This document shows positions 16,953 to 26,500 of a stretch of 64,000 nt of DNA, one piece after another. The first letter of the stretch is position 1. Each line of letters starts with the position of its first letter. The position numbers and the translations under genes were made by a program. The stretch lies in NCBI RefSeq assembly GCF_001669775.1, contig NZ_LXWK01000015.1:990327-1054326 (forward strand), in the 5' to 3' direction. Source of the DNA: Rheinheimera sp. SA_1. GTDB taxonomy: Bacteria > Pseudomonadota > Gammaproteobacteria > Enterobacterales > Alteromonadaceae. Under the pieces are notes generated by a model. The model did no database searches and was not told the DNA's origin. It saw nothing but the letters and a program-made list of their open reading frames with translations.

Positions 16953-17234
16953 ATGAGTCTGAGCATATGGCAAATTTTATTGGTGGTGGTGCTGTTTATT
17001 TTGTTATTTGGCCGTGGCCGGATCCCGGCGTTGATGGGCGATTTAGCTGAAGGCATTCGCAGTTTTAAAAAAGGGATTGCCGACGAGCAAATCCAGCCAG
17101 TGACCAGTGCTGCGACAGAAAAAGTTCGGTCCGCGCCGCTGTCGGAAGCTGTGACCGCTGAAGCGAAGGCTGAAGTGAAAGCTGATGCAAGGTCTGACGT
17201 GCAAACCGACCCACTGCACCAGAGGCAAGCTTAA
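16953..17234 (+). CDS. tatA: Twin-arginine translocase subunit TatA
   Basis: A 93-residue membrane protein with one N-terminal helix ([20 protein letters not shown]) followed by the FGRG hinge and an amphipathic helix ([19 protein letters not shown]). The tail is variable and charged, repetitive in Ala/Glu/Lys. TatA forms the protein-conducting part of the Tat system. The start is ATG at 16953 (or the adjacent GTG at 16950), after AAAAGG. It is the first gene of tatABC, and tatB begins 2 bp after its stop. Confidence 0.93.
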   Translation: MSLSIWQILLVVVLFILLFGRGRIPALMGDLAEGIRSFKKGIADEQIQPVTSAATEKVRSAPLSEAVTAEAKAEVKADARSDVQTDPLHQRQA

Positions 17235-17236
17235 CA

Positions 17237-17665
17237 ATGCTGGATCTCAGCTGGAGTGAATTGCTGTTGGTGGCTGTGCTGGCATTATTAGTCATCGGCC
17301 CCAAAGATTTACCGGCAGTGTTTAAAGCCGGTGGCAAGCTTGTTGCGAAAGGTCAGCGCCTGTACCGGAGTATTCTGCGCAGCATGCACCAGCTGGAACA
17401 AGAAGTGACCCGGACCAACAATCCAGCAGGTGTTGCTGAACCAAGTTGGGAGCAATTATTGCCGGAGGAAGTGCGTAATCTACCTGCCGATTACCTGCCT
17501 GGATCAATGACGGCGGAGCAACATGCTGAACGCCAGCGACTGATTGCCGAAGCGCAGCAAAAGCATTCCACTTTGCAATCCACACTTGCAACGTCTCAAG
17601 CTGCATCTCCGGCAATAACGCCCGCTGTTGCAAACCAAATAACCACCGAAGAATTGAAGCCATGA
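17237..17665 (+). CDS. tatB: Twin-arginine translocase subunit TatB
   Basis: A 142-residue protein with the TatB signature at the N-terminus: MLDLSWSELLLVAVLALLVI, then GPKDLPAVFKAGGKLVAKG. The Glu near position 8 and the GPKDLP hinge separate TatB from TatA. A long amphipathic helix (QRLYRSILRSMHQLEQEV) follows, then a Gln/Ala-rich tail. TatB and TatC together recognise the twin-arginine signal. It overlaps tatC by 4 bp. Confidence 0.95.
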   Translation: MLDLSWSELLLVAVLALLVIGPKDLPAVFKAGGKLVAKGQRLYRSILRSMHQLEQEVTRTNNPAGVAEPSWEQLLPEEVRNLPADYLPGSMTAEQHAERQRLIAEAQQKHSTLQSTLATSQAASPAITPAVANQITTEELKP

Positions 17666-18534
17666 CCTCTTCACACAATCCGGCAGATCCTCAAGCAACA
17701 AATCAGCAACCGGCAAATCATCAACCGGAAAAGAAAGCAGACGCCAGCACGGCCCCGCTGTTAAATCACCTGACTGAACTGCGGCGCCGGTTGTTGTATT
17801 GTTTGGGATTTTTTAGCATCACCTTTGTGGTTTCTTATAGTTACGCCGATGTGATTTACCAGTTTTTACAACAACCGCTCCTCACCATTTTTGGGCCGGA
17901 CAGCGGTCGGCGGATGATTTACACCGCTTTGCACGAAGCCTTTTTTACCTATTTAAAACTGGCATTCTTCAGTGCGTTGTTTTTCACCTTACCGTTTTTA
18001 CTGATCCAGTGCTGGCGCTTTTTAACACCCGGTCTTTACCAGCATGAGCGAAAAAGTCTGCAGGTTTTATTCTGCCTGACGCCACTGTTATTTCTGCTGG
18101 GGGCAGCCGTGGCCTTTTATCTGGTGATGCCGATGGCCTGGCACTTCTTTATCAGCTTTGAAACGACCGGCAGTGCAGACGCCATCAGTGTGGCGTTGGA
18201 AGCCAAAGTTAGTGAATACCTGGGGTTGGTGATTGCGTTGATCCTGGCTTTTGGATTGTGTTTTGAACTGCCCATTCTGTTATTGGTGCTGGCGACGGCC
18301 GGCCTGGTCAGCAGTAACCAATTAAAGCAGTACCGGCGCCATGCCATCGTGCTGATTTTCCTGGTGGCGGCCATCTTAACGCCACCGGATCTGGTGTCAC
18401 AAATCGCACTGGGCGTGCCGATGGTGCTGTTGTATGAACTGTCTATTTTGTTCATCCACTGGACCGCCGCCGACGCCAAAGCCCAACAGCGAGCTGCCCG
18501 TATTGCGGCGGCAGGCACGGCAACACAACTCTGA
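17662..18534 (+). CDS. tatC: Twin-arginine translocase subunit TatC
   Basis: A 290-residue polytopic protein, slightly longer than usual because of an ~30-residue Asn/Gln/Pro-rich N-terminal extension before APLLNHLTELRRRL. The conserved first-loop region, the ALHEAFFTYLKLAFF segment and the LCFELPILLLVLATAGLVSS segment are present, with six transmembrane helices in total. TatC is the receptor that binds the twin-arginine motif. The start overlaps the tatB stop (ATGA), indicating coupled translation. A PhoX-type Tat substrate follows on the same strand. Confidence 0.96.
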   Translation: MTSSHNPADPQATNQQPANHQPEKKADASTAPLLNHLTELRRRLLYCLGFFSITFVVSYSYADVIYQFLQQPLLTIFGPDSGRRMIYTALHEAFFTYLKLAFFSALFFTLPFLLIQCWRFLTPGLYQHERKSLQVLFCLTPLLFLLGAAVAFYLVMPMAWHFFISFETTGSADAISVALEAKVSEYLGLVIALILAFGLCFELPILLLVLATAGLVSSNQLKQYRRHAIVLIFLVAAILTPPDLVSQIALGVPMVLLYELSILFIHWTAADAKAQQRAARIAAAGTATQL

Positions 18535-18593
18535 CACAGCCCTGACGCGCGCGTAATCCAGCTCTGTTTTCGCCACTTCAAAATGCTATTTTA

Positions 18594-18633
18594 TTGTTAC
18601 AAAACGGTCACTTTTTAGCCTGATTTTTGTCAC
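18594..18633 (+). promoter_or_regulatory. Pho-box-like direct repeats upstream of phoX
   Basis: 7-bp half-sites resembling the PhoB consensus CTGTCAT occur as TTGTTAC at 18594, CGGTCAC at 18605 and TTGTCAC at 18627. They start exactly 11 and 22 bp apart, the spacing of PhoB repeats, and the spacers are A/T-rich. They lie about 100-135 bp before the phoX start, which fits induction by phosphate limitation. Confidence 0.65.
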
Positions 18634-18728
18634 TTAGCGGCATTAAGGTGGATCCCGTGTTGACGCAAGCCGGGGCTTGTATTGCACATCACTACTTCAG
18701 CTAAACACCGATAACAATAGGATCTGAA

Positions 18729-20165
18729 ATGACAAGTTCCATTACTACCGAATCAACAGAATCAACACTGCAAAGCGCTGTTAACCGGCGCGATTTCCTC
18801 AAAGCCACCGGCGTGGTTGCTGCCAGCACAGCTTTTGCCATGCTAGCCAGCAAAGCATCGGCAGCCAGCCTGCCTTACACCGACTCTTACGGGCCTTTAT
18901 CAGTCAAGCCGTGTAAAGCTACCGGCTTAATGTTACTGGCGTTACCTGAGGGTTTTGAATATACCTCATTTGGCTGGACCGGTTCCACTCAGGCCGATGG
19001 CACTCCAACACCTGGCGCCCACGATGGTATGGGCATTGCCGCGGTCAAAGGCAATGTAATTTGCCTGGTACGTAACCATGAACAAGGCAGTTCTGGCCAT
19101 AACACCGCACCACGTGGTGGCCGTGGCGTCTACAACGCAGCCCAGCGTGGTGGCACCTCAAATATTTTGTTTGATACGCTGCAAGGCAAGTTTTTGTCTT
19201 CTTACAACAGCCTCGGCGGCACCATCCGTAATTGCGCTGGCGGCACCACCCCTTGGGGTAGCTGGTTATCCTGTGAAGAAACTTACCAAACAGCTCAAGG
19301 TATCTATCACGGTTATGTGTTTGAAGTGCCGGGTTTTGGTATTTCTGATGGCAAACCGATCCGCGAAATGGGCCGGTTTTCGCACGAAGCAGTAGCGGTA
19401 GATCCAGCAACTTGCGCGGTTTATCAAACTGAAGATACCGGCAGCTCTGCTTTTTACAAATTTGTACCCAGCGGTGCCTGGGGCGACTTACGCTCCGGCG
19501 GCACCCTGTATGCGATGGTGCTGAACAACACGGCCAGGGTGGACCTGCGTCGTGGCTTGCTGCCAGGTAGTAGCTGGAATGTCAGCTGGCAGGAAGTGCC
19601 GGATCCGGACGCATTCACAATGAGCTGTTTTAATCAGGCATCGGACGCCGCCATCATTGAGCGGGGCGAAGGTTGCTGGTACGACGATGGCAAAATTTTC
19701 TTTGTCTCCACTTCAGGCGGCGCTGCCCGCCTTGGCCAAATCTTTTGTTATGACCCACGCAAAGAACTGCTGACGCTGGTGTTTGAATCGCAAAACCGCA
19801 GCCAGGTCGACGGCCCGGACAATATTGCGATAAGCCCGCGTGGCAATATTCTGATGTGTGAAGATGGCGGATCTAACCCCAAACGGCTGATTGGCCTCAC
19901 CCTTGAAGGCAACACTTTCCATTTTGCTGAAAACCGGATGGCGTTGGATCAGGGCGATTTAACCGCTATTGATGCCGTTTATCCTGGCACCAAGGCGAAT
20001 TTTCTAGCCAGCGTCGGCAATTCAACCAATGGCAGTGCTCGTCGCAGCATGACCGGCAACGAATGGTGTGGTGCTTGTTTTTACGATCGCTGGTTGTTTG
20101 TGAACATCCAAACCCCAGGCGTCACTTTCGCTATCACTGGTCCATGGGAAAAAGGCGCTTTGTAA
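18729..20165 (+). CDS. phoX: PhoX/DUF839-family phosphatase, Tat-exported
   Basis: A 478-residue protein with a twin-arginine signal (VNRRDFLKATGVVAAS, Arg20-Arg21) and an AxA cleavage region near KASAAS. The mature DUF839 body shows GAHDGMGIAAVKGNVICLVRNHE, TPWGSWLSCEETY, GRFSHEAVAVDPATCAVYQTED and ISPRGNILMCEDGG, where the Glu/Cys/Asp residues of the Fe/Ca cofactor site of PhoX-type phosphatases are expected. PhoX hydrolyses phosphomonoesters in the periplasm or outside the cell during phosphate starvation. AGGATCT precedes the ATG. Immediate neighbours are tatABC, which would export it, and a Pho-box-like site. DUF839 also includes proteins of other function, so phosphatase activity is inferred. 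Confidence 0.85.
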   Translation: MTSSITTESTESTLQSAVNRRDFLKATGVVAASTAFAMLASKASAASLPYTDSYGPLSVKPCKATGLMLLALPEGFEYTSFGWTGSTQADGTPTPGAHDGMGIAAVKGNVICLVRNHEQGSSGHNTAPRGGRGVYNAAQRGGTSNILFDTLQGKFLSSYNSLGGTIRNCAGGTTPWGSWLSCEETYQTAQGIYHGYVFEVPGFGISDGKPIREMGRFSHEAVAVDPATCAVYQTEDTGSSAFYKFVPSGAWGDLRSGGTLYAMVLNNTARVDLRRGLLPGSSWNVSWQEVPDPDAFTMSCFNQASDAAIIERGEGCWYDDGKIFFVSTSGGAARLGQIFCYDPRKELLTLVFESQNRSQVDGPDNIAISPRGNILMCEDGGSNPKRLIGLTLEGNTFHFAENRMALDQGDLTAIDAVYPGTKANFLASVGNSTNGSARRSMTGNEWCGACFYDRWLFVNIQTPGVTFAITGPWEKGAL

Positions 20166-20183
20166 ACTTCCATGCCTCAAACC

Positions 20184-20205
20184 GGGTGCCCTTCGGCGCC
20201 CTTTG
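20184..20205 (+). terminator. Weak hairpin after phoX
   Basis: GGGTGCC-CTTC-GGCGCCC, followed by CTTTG. The T-run is short, so readthrough into the PEP-CTERM-like gene 25 bp further on is possible. Confidence 0.5.
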
Positions 20206-20229
20206 ACAATTTAATTTTGGAGTAATCTC

Positions 20230-20805
20230 ATGTTTTCTATCATAAAAACAGCAGCTTTTGCGCTGTTGCTTGGACTGGGTTCATTGGTCAGTGCTAACGC
20301 CGATGCCGCAATCATCCAGCTGAATGGTTCAGGTCAATACCAGTCAGAAGTGATTAGCGACAATGGCTGGACCAACAACTATGGTGCTGGTGAAGTGGAT
20401 TTTTGGATCCTTACTTTAACCGAAGAAAGTAAACTCTCGGTCGCCGTATTAGCCGATATAGTATTTGGATTTAGCCTGTACAGCGGTGAATTGTTGTTGG
20501 ATCCGGGCATGTTATTTTCTAACTACGCCGATTTCTTTGGCTTTGCTGGTGAATCGCTGACCTTTCTGACCGGCACGGACCCATTCACGCCATTGTCCGA
20601 CGGCACGCTGATTGACTTCATCTTACCAGCCGGCAGCTATACGCTGGCCGTTGGTGGCAATGATTTTGGCTTTGATCCGTTCGGCAGTTATCAATATACG
20701 CTGGATCTGAAAAACCAACCGACCAAATTGGTTTCGGCGCCTGCCACAGCAACCCTGCTATTGCTAGCGTTTGCCATGCTGCTACGTCAGCAACGCCGCC
20801 GTTAA
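20230..20805 (+). CDS. Secreted protein with PEP-CTERM-like C-terminal tail
   Basis: A 191-residue protein with a signal peptide (FALLLGLGSLVSANADA) and a Gly/Phe/Asp-rich beta domain that resembles DVUA0089/PPC-like folds (AGSYTLAVGGNDFGFDPFGSY). The C-terminus has the three parts of a PEP-CTERM-type sorting signal: short motif VSAPAT, hydrophobic helix TLLLLAFAMLL, and a basic end RQQRRR. The canonical VPEP is replaced by VSAP, so it is a variant. Its EpsH/exosortase partner is not in this window. It follows phoX with only ~64 bp between and may be coexpressed. TTTTGGAG precedes the ATG. Confidence 0.65.
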   Translation: MFSIIKTAAFALLLGLGSLVSANADAAIIQLNGSGQYQSEVISDNGWTNNYGAGEVDFWILTLTEESKLSVAVLADIVFGFSLYSGELLLDPGMLFSNYADFFGFAGESLTFLTGTDPFTPLSDGTLIDFILPAGSYTLAVGGNDFGFDPFGSYQYTLDLKNQPTKLVSAPATATLLLLAFAMLLRQQRRR

Positions 20806-20825
20806 ATAAAGGCCGTCAGAATAAC

Positions 20826-20881
20826 AAGGGGTCAGAGTCAATTGTTAACAGCGAGCTGTTAACAATTGACTCTGACCCCTT
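20826..20881. repeat. Perfect 56-bp palindrome (REP-like)
   Basis: Two 27-nt arms, perfectly complementary, around a 2-nt GA centre. The left arm begins AAGGGGTCAGAGTCAATTGT. A degenerate version lies at 16796-16846. Sequences of this type are widespread in marine gammaproteobacteria and are probably mobilised in trans by REP-associated (Y1) transposases, none of which is in the window. It could also terminate the flanking convergent genes. Confidence 0.85.
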
Positions 20882-20890
20882 CATTAACAA

Positions 20891-21244
20891 TTACTGTACC
20901 TGAGCCAAAGCTTCCAGGATTTCACGTGGTTCTACTTCTGGGCCATTTAATGATTCGTCCCAGTTGGTGCCAATCAATACACCATCGTCGTACATTTCTT
21001 TTAACCAACCATCACAAAATACGTCCAGTGCAATAGCTTCTGGTTTGTATTCGGCCCACTCTTCGCTGCAATGCAGTTTGGCGGCATCTTCGCTCGACCA
21101 GAATGGCATCACGTCGGTATCTTCAAAATCAACTGATTCGACGACTAATAAATCTTCGCCATGCGCCAATACCCAAACTTGACCATGGGTGCGAGCTTCA
21201 GCGATAAATTCTTGAAATACCGGATCATTTGCATACTCGGACAT
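20891..21244 (-). CDS. DUF2750 protein
   Basis: A 117-residue acidic soluble protein. It has the DUF2750 layout: HGQVWVLAHGEDLLVVES, then DTDVMPFWSSEDAAKLHCSEEWAEYKPEAI, then LDVFCDGWLKEMYDDGVLIGTNW. The function of the family is unknown. AAGGAAAC lies 4-11 nt before the ATG. It is a single gene, divergent from ettA, with the 56-bp palindrome immediately after its stop. Confidence 0.85.
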   Translation of the reverse strand: MSEYANDPVFQEFIAEARTHGQVWVLAHGEDLLVVESVDFEDTDVMPFWSSEDAAKLHCSEEWAEYKPEAIALDVFCDGWLKEMYDDGVLIGTNWDESLNGPEVEPREILEALAQVQ

Positions 21245-21436
21245 GACTGTTTCCTTTTGTTGGCATAAAAAAGACGCTGCCAGATAGCAGCCGATGCGCT
21301 ATTAAAACAGAATCCAGCCCAGAAAGCGCCCCGTACCGGCGAATTTAATTGCCAAGGCCCGCTGCATCACTTTCCGTTGACTTGAAAAATAACGTACAAT
21401 TTCGCCACTTGTTTCACAGCTGGAAGAGTCAACTTT

Positions 21437-23098
21437 ATGGCGCAATTTATTTATTCAATGTACCGGGTGTCCAAAGTAGTCCCGCCCAAAAGAACCATTC
21501 TCAAAGACATTTCATTATCATTCTTCCCTGGCGCCAAAATCGGCGTGTTGGGTTTAAACGGTTCTGGTAAATCCACCTTATTACGCATTATGGCTGGCAT
21601 CGACAAAGAATTTGAAGGTGAAGCTAAGCCACTGGCTGGCACCAAAATTGGTTACCTGCCGCAAGAGCCTGAGCTGGACATGAGCAAAACCGTACGCGAA
21701 GTGGTGGAAGAAGCCGTTGCCGACGTCGCTTACGCCCTCACCCGCCTCGATGCCGTCTACGCGGCTTATGCCGACGAAAACGCTGACTTCGACGCCCTCG
21801 CCCGCGAGCAAGGCGAACTTGAAGCCATTATTCAGGCCAAAGATGGCCACAACCTCGACAATACCTTAGAACGCGCTGCTGATGCCCTGCGCTTGCCGCC
21901 ATGGGACGCCAAAATCAGCGTGTTATCGGGTGGTGAACGCCGCCGCGTTGCCATCTGCCGTCTGCTGCTGGAAAAACCAGACATGCTGCTGCTGGACGAA
22001 CCGACCAACCACTTAGATGCCGAATCGGTTGCCTGGTTAGAACGTTTCCTGCACGATTACCCTGGCACTGTGGTCGCCATTACCCACGACCGTTATTTCC
22101 TTGATAACGTTGCCGGCTGGATTTTAGAGCTGGACCGCGGTGAAGGTATTCCATGGGAAGGTAACTACTCTTCATGGTTAGAGCAAAAAGATGCCCGCCT
22201 GCAAATTGAAGAAAAAACTGAAAACGCCCGCCAGCGCTCAATCAAACAAGAGCTGGAATGGGTGCGTACCAATCCAAAAGGCCGTCATGCCAAATCCAAA
22301 GCGCGGATGGCGCGTTTTGAAGAATTGCAAAGCCAGGATTACCAAAAACGGAATGAAACCAACGAGCTGTTTATTCCGCCTGGACCACGCTTAGGCGATA
22401 AAGTGCTGGAAGTGACCAACTTACGTAAATCCTACGGCGATCGCGTGTTAATCGACGACTTAAGTTTTGCCATTCCCAAAGGCGCCATCGTCGGTATTAT
22501 CGGTGCCAACGGCGCTGGTAAATCGACCTTGTTCCGGATGATTTCCGGTACTGAACAGGCCGATAGTGGCACGATTTCGTTAGGTGATACCGTGCAACTG
22601 GCGAGCGTTGATCAGTTCCGCGACAACATGAATCCAAAAAACACCGTCTGGCAGGAAATCTCCAACGGTCAGGACATGCTGCAAATCGGTAACTTCACTA
22701 TTCCAAGCCGCGCTTATGTTGGTCGTTTTAACTTTAAAGGTAACGATCAGCAGAAGTTTATCGGCGAGTTATCTGGTGGTGAGCGTAACCGCGTGCACTT
22801 GGCTGCACTGCTGAAGGCCGGCGGCAACATGCTGTTACTCGACGAGCCAACCAACGATTTGGACGTTGAAACGCTGCGGGCGCTGGAAAATGCCATCCTC
22901 GATTTCCCGGGCTGCGCCATGGTGATCTCGCATGACCGTTGGTTCCTCGACCGTATCGCCACCCACATTCTGGATTACCGCGACGAAGGCAAAGTGAATT
23001 TCTTCGAAGGTAACTATTCAGATTACGAAGCCTGGGTCAAAGCGACTTATGGCGCAGCAGCGCTGGAGCCGCATCGTATTAGGTATAAGAAGATTTAA
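21437..23098 (+). CDS. ettA: Energy-dependent translational throttle protein EttA (ABC-F)
   Basis: A 553-residue ABC-F ATPase that binds the ribosomal E site and gates the first elongation step according to the ATP/ADP ratio. Two nucleotide-binding domains are visible: Walker A GLNGSGKST and GANGAGKST, signatures LSGGERRR and LSGGERNR, and Walker B LLLDEPTNHLDAES and LLLDEPTNDLDVET. The linker rich in Arg/Lys (KGRHAKSKARMARFEEL) and the early arm region match EttA and the usual length of about 555. There are no membrane segments. The last 31 bp of the gene are present again, with three synonymous changes, at 28569-28599. Confidence 0.97.
   Translation: MAQFIYSMYRVSKVVPPKRTILKDISLSFFPGAKIGVLGLNGSGKSTLLRIMAGIDKEFEGEAKPLAGTKIGYLPQEPELDMSKTVREVVEEAVADVAYALTRLDAVYAAYADENADFDALAREQGELEAIIQAKDGHNLDNTLERAADALRLPPWDAKISVLSGGERRRVAICRLLLEKPDMLLLDEPTNHLDAESVAWLERFLHDYPGTVVAITHDRYFLDNVAGWILELDRGEGIPWEGNYSSWLEQKDARLQIEEKTENARQRSIKQELEWVRTNPKGRHAKSKARMARFEELQSQDYQKRNETNELFIPPGPRLGDKVLEVTNLRKSYGDRVLIDDLSFAIPKGAIVGIIGANGAGKSTLFRMISGTEQADSGTISLGDTVQLASVDQFRDNMNPKNTVWQEISNGQDMLQIGNFTIPSRAYVGRFNFKGNDQQKFIGELSGGERNRVHLAALLKAGGNMLLLDEPTNDLDVETLRALENAILDFPGCAMVISHDRWFLDRIATHILDYRDEGKVNFFEGNYSDYEAWVKATYGAAALEPHRIRYKKI
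23068..23098 (+). repeat. ettA 3'-end direct repeat, resident copy
   Basis: These 31 bp encode PHRIRYKKI and stop. They are repeated at 28569-28599 with changes only at CGT/CGC, AAG/AAA and ATT/ATC. The pair brackets the 5.5-kb segment with the fused secreted-protein genes. Confidence 0.85.
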
Positions 23099-23123
23099 CG
23101 ACTAAACATCCATGTTCATTGAT

Positions 23124-23151
23124 AAAAATCCCTGCTTGGTCAGGGATTTTT
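23124..23151 (+). terminator. ettA terminator
   Basis: AAAAATCCCTG and CAGGGATTTTT form an 11-bp stem with a 6-nt loop, 26 bp after the ettA stop. A similar hairpin stands after the second ettA tail at 28656-28683. Confidence 0.85.
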
Positions 23152-23500
23152 GCATTCAGGTAAATCAAATCCACCGACAGCACATCCAAAGTGGCATTCG
23201 CAGAAACGGTCGATTGATAAATATCTCAAACCGAGAGCATTCACTGCACCTCTTTGGGAAACGCGGTCCTAATAGCGACCAAGAGATTTCCACATAATCT
23301 CAGACAATAGCGGCTTAAGCAGTATTTCTATAAATAAGTCACATAGAAACATATCATTTACTATTAGAGCAGAAAAAGGTACTTTAGAAGCACTCTCTTG
23401 TATTGCTTGTTTAGGCTATATCGTGACTTGATATGCTTTGATATTAGTGTGTCAAAAAGTGCGCAATCCAAATTAGCAGGTGGCTGAAAAAGGAAGAACA
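23152..23500. other. Gene-free AT-rich region before the fused paralogue genes
   Basis: About 350 bp with no supportable gene. It is visibly AT-rich and presumably holds the promoter of the following gene, but no clear -35/-10 pair with good spacing was found. Confidence 0.4.
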
Positions 23501-26500
23501 ATGCTGAAGCTATTTATCCGTTTATTTATCATGTGGTTTGGCACGACAGTTCCACTCCATGCTCAAGAAGTCATTGACCCGCTTGAAAAGAATGTGAATG
23601 CCCAAGTCAAAGCAGTCTCGTCTCTCGTGACAGTCAACAATGAAGTTTATTTTGTTGCTGAGTTAACCGGGTCAATAGCATCGACAGCGCTGATGAAGTT
23701 TAATCCTACTAGCCAGCAGTTTAATAAAGTTGCCGATATCCCAGAAGAAATGCAACTACTACCGACGAAGCCAATTTATCTGCAGGACGATGCTAAAGGA
23801 ATATTACCAATACGCAATCAGTTATTCATGCCAAATTACCGGCAATGGTTTGACCCTTCATCCAACACATTTAAAAGCGCTTTTGCTACAGAGCCGCCAT
23901 CTTTTAAAGCGCAATGTAAACTGCAATGGAACAAAGATTTATTACTGGTATGCAGTGATTATCAGGATTTGGAACTGCAGCAGCAGTTTTACCGCTTCAA
24001 TAAAACCGATTCGTTATTTTACCCAATCGAGGAAATAAACGAGACTTCTTCTCATTCGTTTAGAGGTAAAGAATTGTTATGCAATTCAGATGTATGCGGT
24101 GATTTAACATTCTTAACCAGCTATCAGAACCAGCCCAACGCCAGGCTGCATATTGAGCAAAAACATCTGTATTGGGTGCAAACCAATGGGGATGTGATCA
24201 TGCAATCACGAAATGATGGCGACCTGCAAAAATTGGATACCAGCGCTCTGCTCGCCGAGCAGCTAAACCAAGACAGCTACATCGCATTCGCCAAGGATTA
24301 TGTTTTGTACCAGACAGGACTGCCAAACGGTCCTATTACAATCAAACGATTGCATCTACCATCACAACGTATAGATCTGATAGATATTACAGCCACAACC
24401 GGCAGTCTTTTTGGGGTTGAAGGAAAAACCTTTGGGCCTGATGGCAACTTCCTGCTCTGGAAGCAATGGTGGGGCAACGCTTCAGTTCATGAGATCTGGC
24501 GCCTGGCGCCCCAGGACGTCAAAATTGCAGTTGTACAACCACCGGTGCAAGTCAGCGGCTCATACAATGACGTATATCAAGTCGAAATGACATTGATCGG
24601 CGATGGTGCTGTTATCACCAGTGAAACCTGCTACAAATGGCATATTGGCACTAGTTTATCCAGGTCAATCAGCTGTGTGGTTTCAGATTCTCCGGGTTTT
24701 GTTTATGTCAGCAACCAACAACAAACATCTGTAGCACTCAAGTCGGTTAACAGTCGCCCAGCCACCCCAATTCGTCATCTGACCAGCTGGAACCAACAAC
24801 TCTTCTGGCATGAAACCGATGAACAGCCACGCTTTAAGCGCTTACAACCGCGTACCGGAAAAATTGATATTGTCGCTACAGATAAAAGCGGCCGACTGTT
24901 AGCGGGGAACTCGGCGTTGTGGTTGTACAGCGACGATCATTTTTATCGCTTTAACCCAACTACCAATCGTTTTGATAGCAGCGGTACCGCTGGCGCCAAA
25001 GGACCAGAACCTGTGACTGAAGAGATGGGCATGCTGGTTGATAATGATTTTTATTATTTCGTCAATAATCCACTGTTTAGCGAGAGCAGCAGCTTAAATC
25101 GCTTTAATTTAAGCTCTGGCCAGACGCAAACTTTGAAGTTATTTGCAGATATAGACAACGTTCGGATCTTAGGAATTAATCAAGGTAAAATATATCTGTC
25201 ATTTAACATTGGGTCGCATTGGAGTTACAGTGATTTAAAAGGTGGGATCCTGGATTTAACCACCCTAACCATCGAGCAAAACGATGCATTTGCTGGCTAT
25301 TCTGCCTCTGGCGGTATGATTTACTATAGCAATCAGTTGCTGAGAGTCTTTATGCATCAGCAACAACTGTTCGGCTTTTCCCGCACAGGCTTTTTCCACG
25401 ACTATGGTCGCGGAAGCAGCATATATCTGTCCAAGCTAGACCTGAAACAGCAAAAACGCCTTGACCTCGATGCGGGTTCAGACCAAAGCGGTCGAGCAAT
25501 TATTATCAACAATACCATTTTAGCCAGCTCAGGAGAGCAATTCAGTGCCGACGGTACATGGATCGGACAACCATTAAATGAGCGTTTTCATCAGGCCCTC
25601 ACTTTTACCGACAGTACATATCTACTGGGTGACGGCCTGCAAAAGCTACAATCGAAAAATGGTGTTTTACAGGTGCAACCGATATCCCTTGGCGCAACCA
25701 CCGTCGTTAACTCCACAGCAACGATGGCCGAAGTTGCTGGCAAACTATATCTGGTGGCAACAGATGGCGCACAAGGCGAACGTATCCGCCAGATCCAGTT
25801 GGACAATCGGGCTCCGGTGGCACTTGATGATACCGCCACTACGAACAATACCACCGCAATCTCAATTGAGGTGCTGAAAAATGACAGCGACCCGGACATT
25901 GATAATCTTCGAGTACTCGAAGCCAAAGCAACGCATGGTGCTGTCACTATTCAGGCCAATCAGCAACTTAGCTACCAGCCCAAAGCGGGTTTTGTCGGCA
26001 GCGATGAAATCAGTTACAGCATCGAAGATAGCCGTGGCGGCCGTGCCAATGCAAAAGTGCTAGTGAACGTCAGTGCAACACCAATCGTCACACCGGAAAA
26101 ACCAGAACCACCGGCCATCCCAGAAAGTGGCAAATCAGGCGGCACTCTGTCAGCCACTTGGCTCTTCCTGTTCAGCGCTTTGGTCGTATTGCGGAAACTG
26201 GGATTGCAGACCCAACGTGCACTGACACACCACGGTGTTTTTAACCAGTCCTCTGTGATTAGCCGGATAAATAGACAAGGAAAACCCATCATGCGGCAAC
26301 TATTGCTCAGTTTTATACTGATATTCGCATGCGCCAATCCCTTGTTGGCGCAGCAGGTCATCGATCCTCAGGAAGAGACTATTCAGCGATCAGTCTCTTC
26401 TTTAAGCCAACATCTCTTTGTACTCGAAAATCAGGTTTATTTTATTGCGGCGCTCGAGCAAGGTGCTTATGCCATTCTGAAAATGGATCCGGAAACGCAC

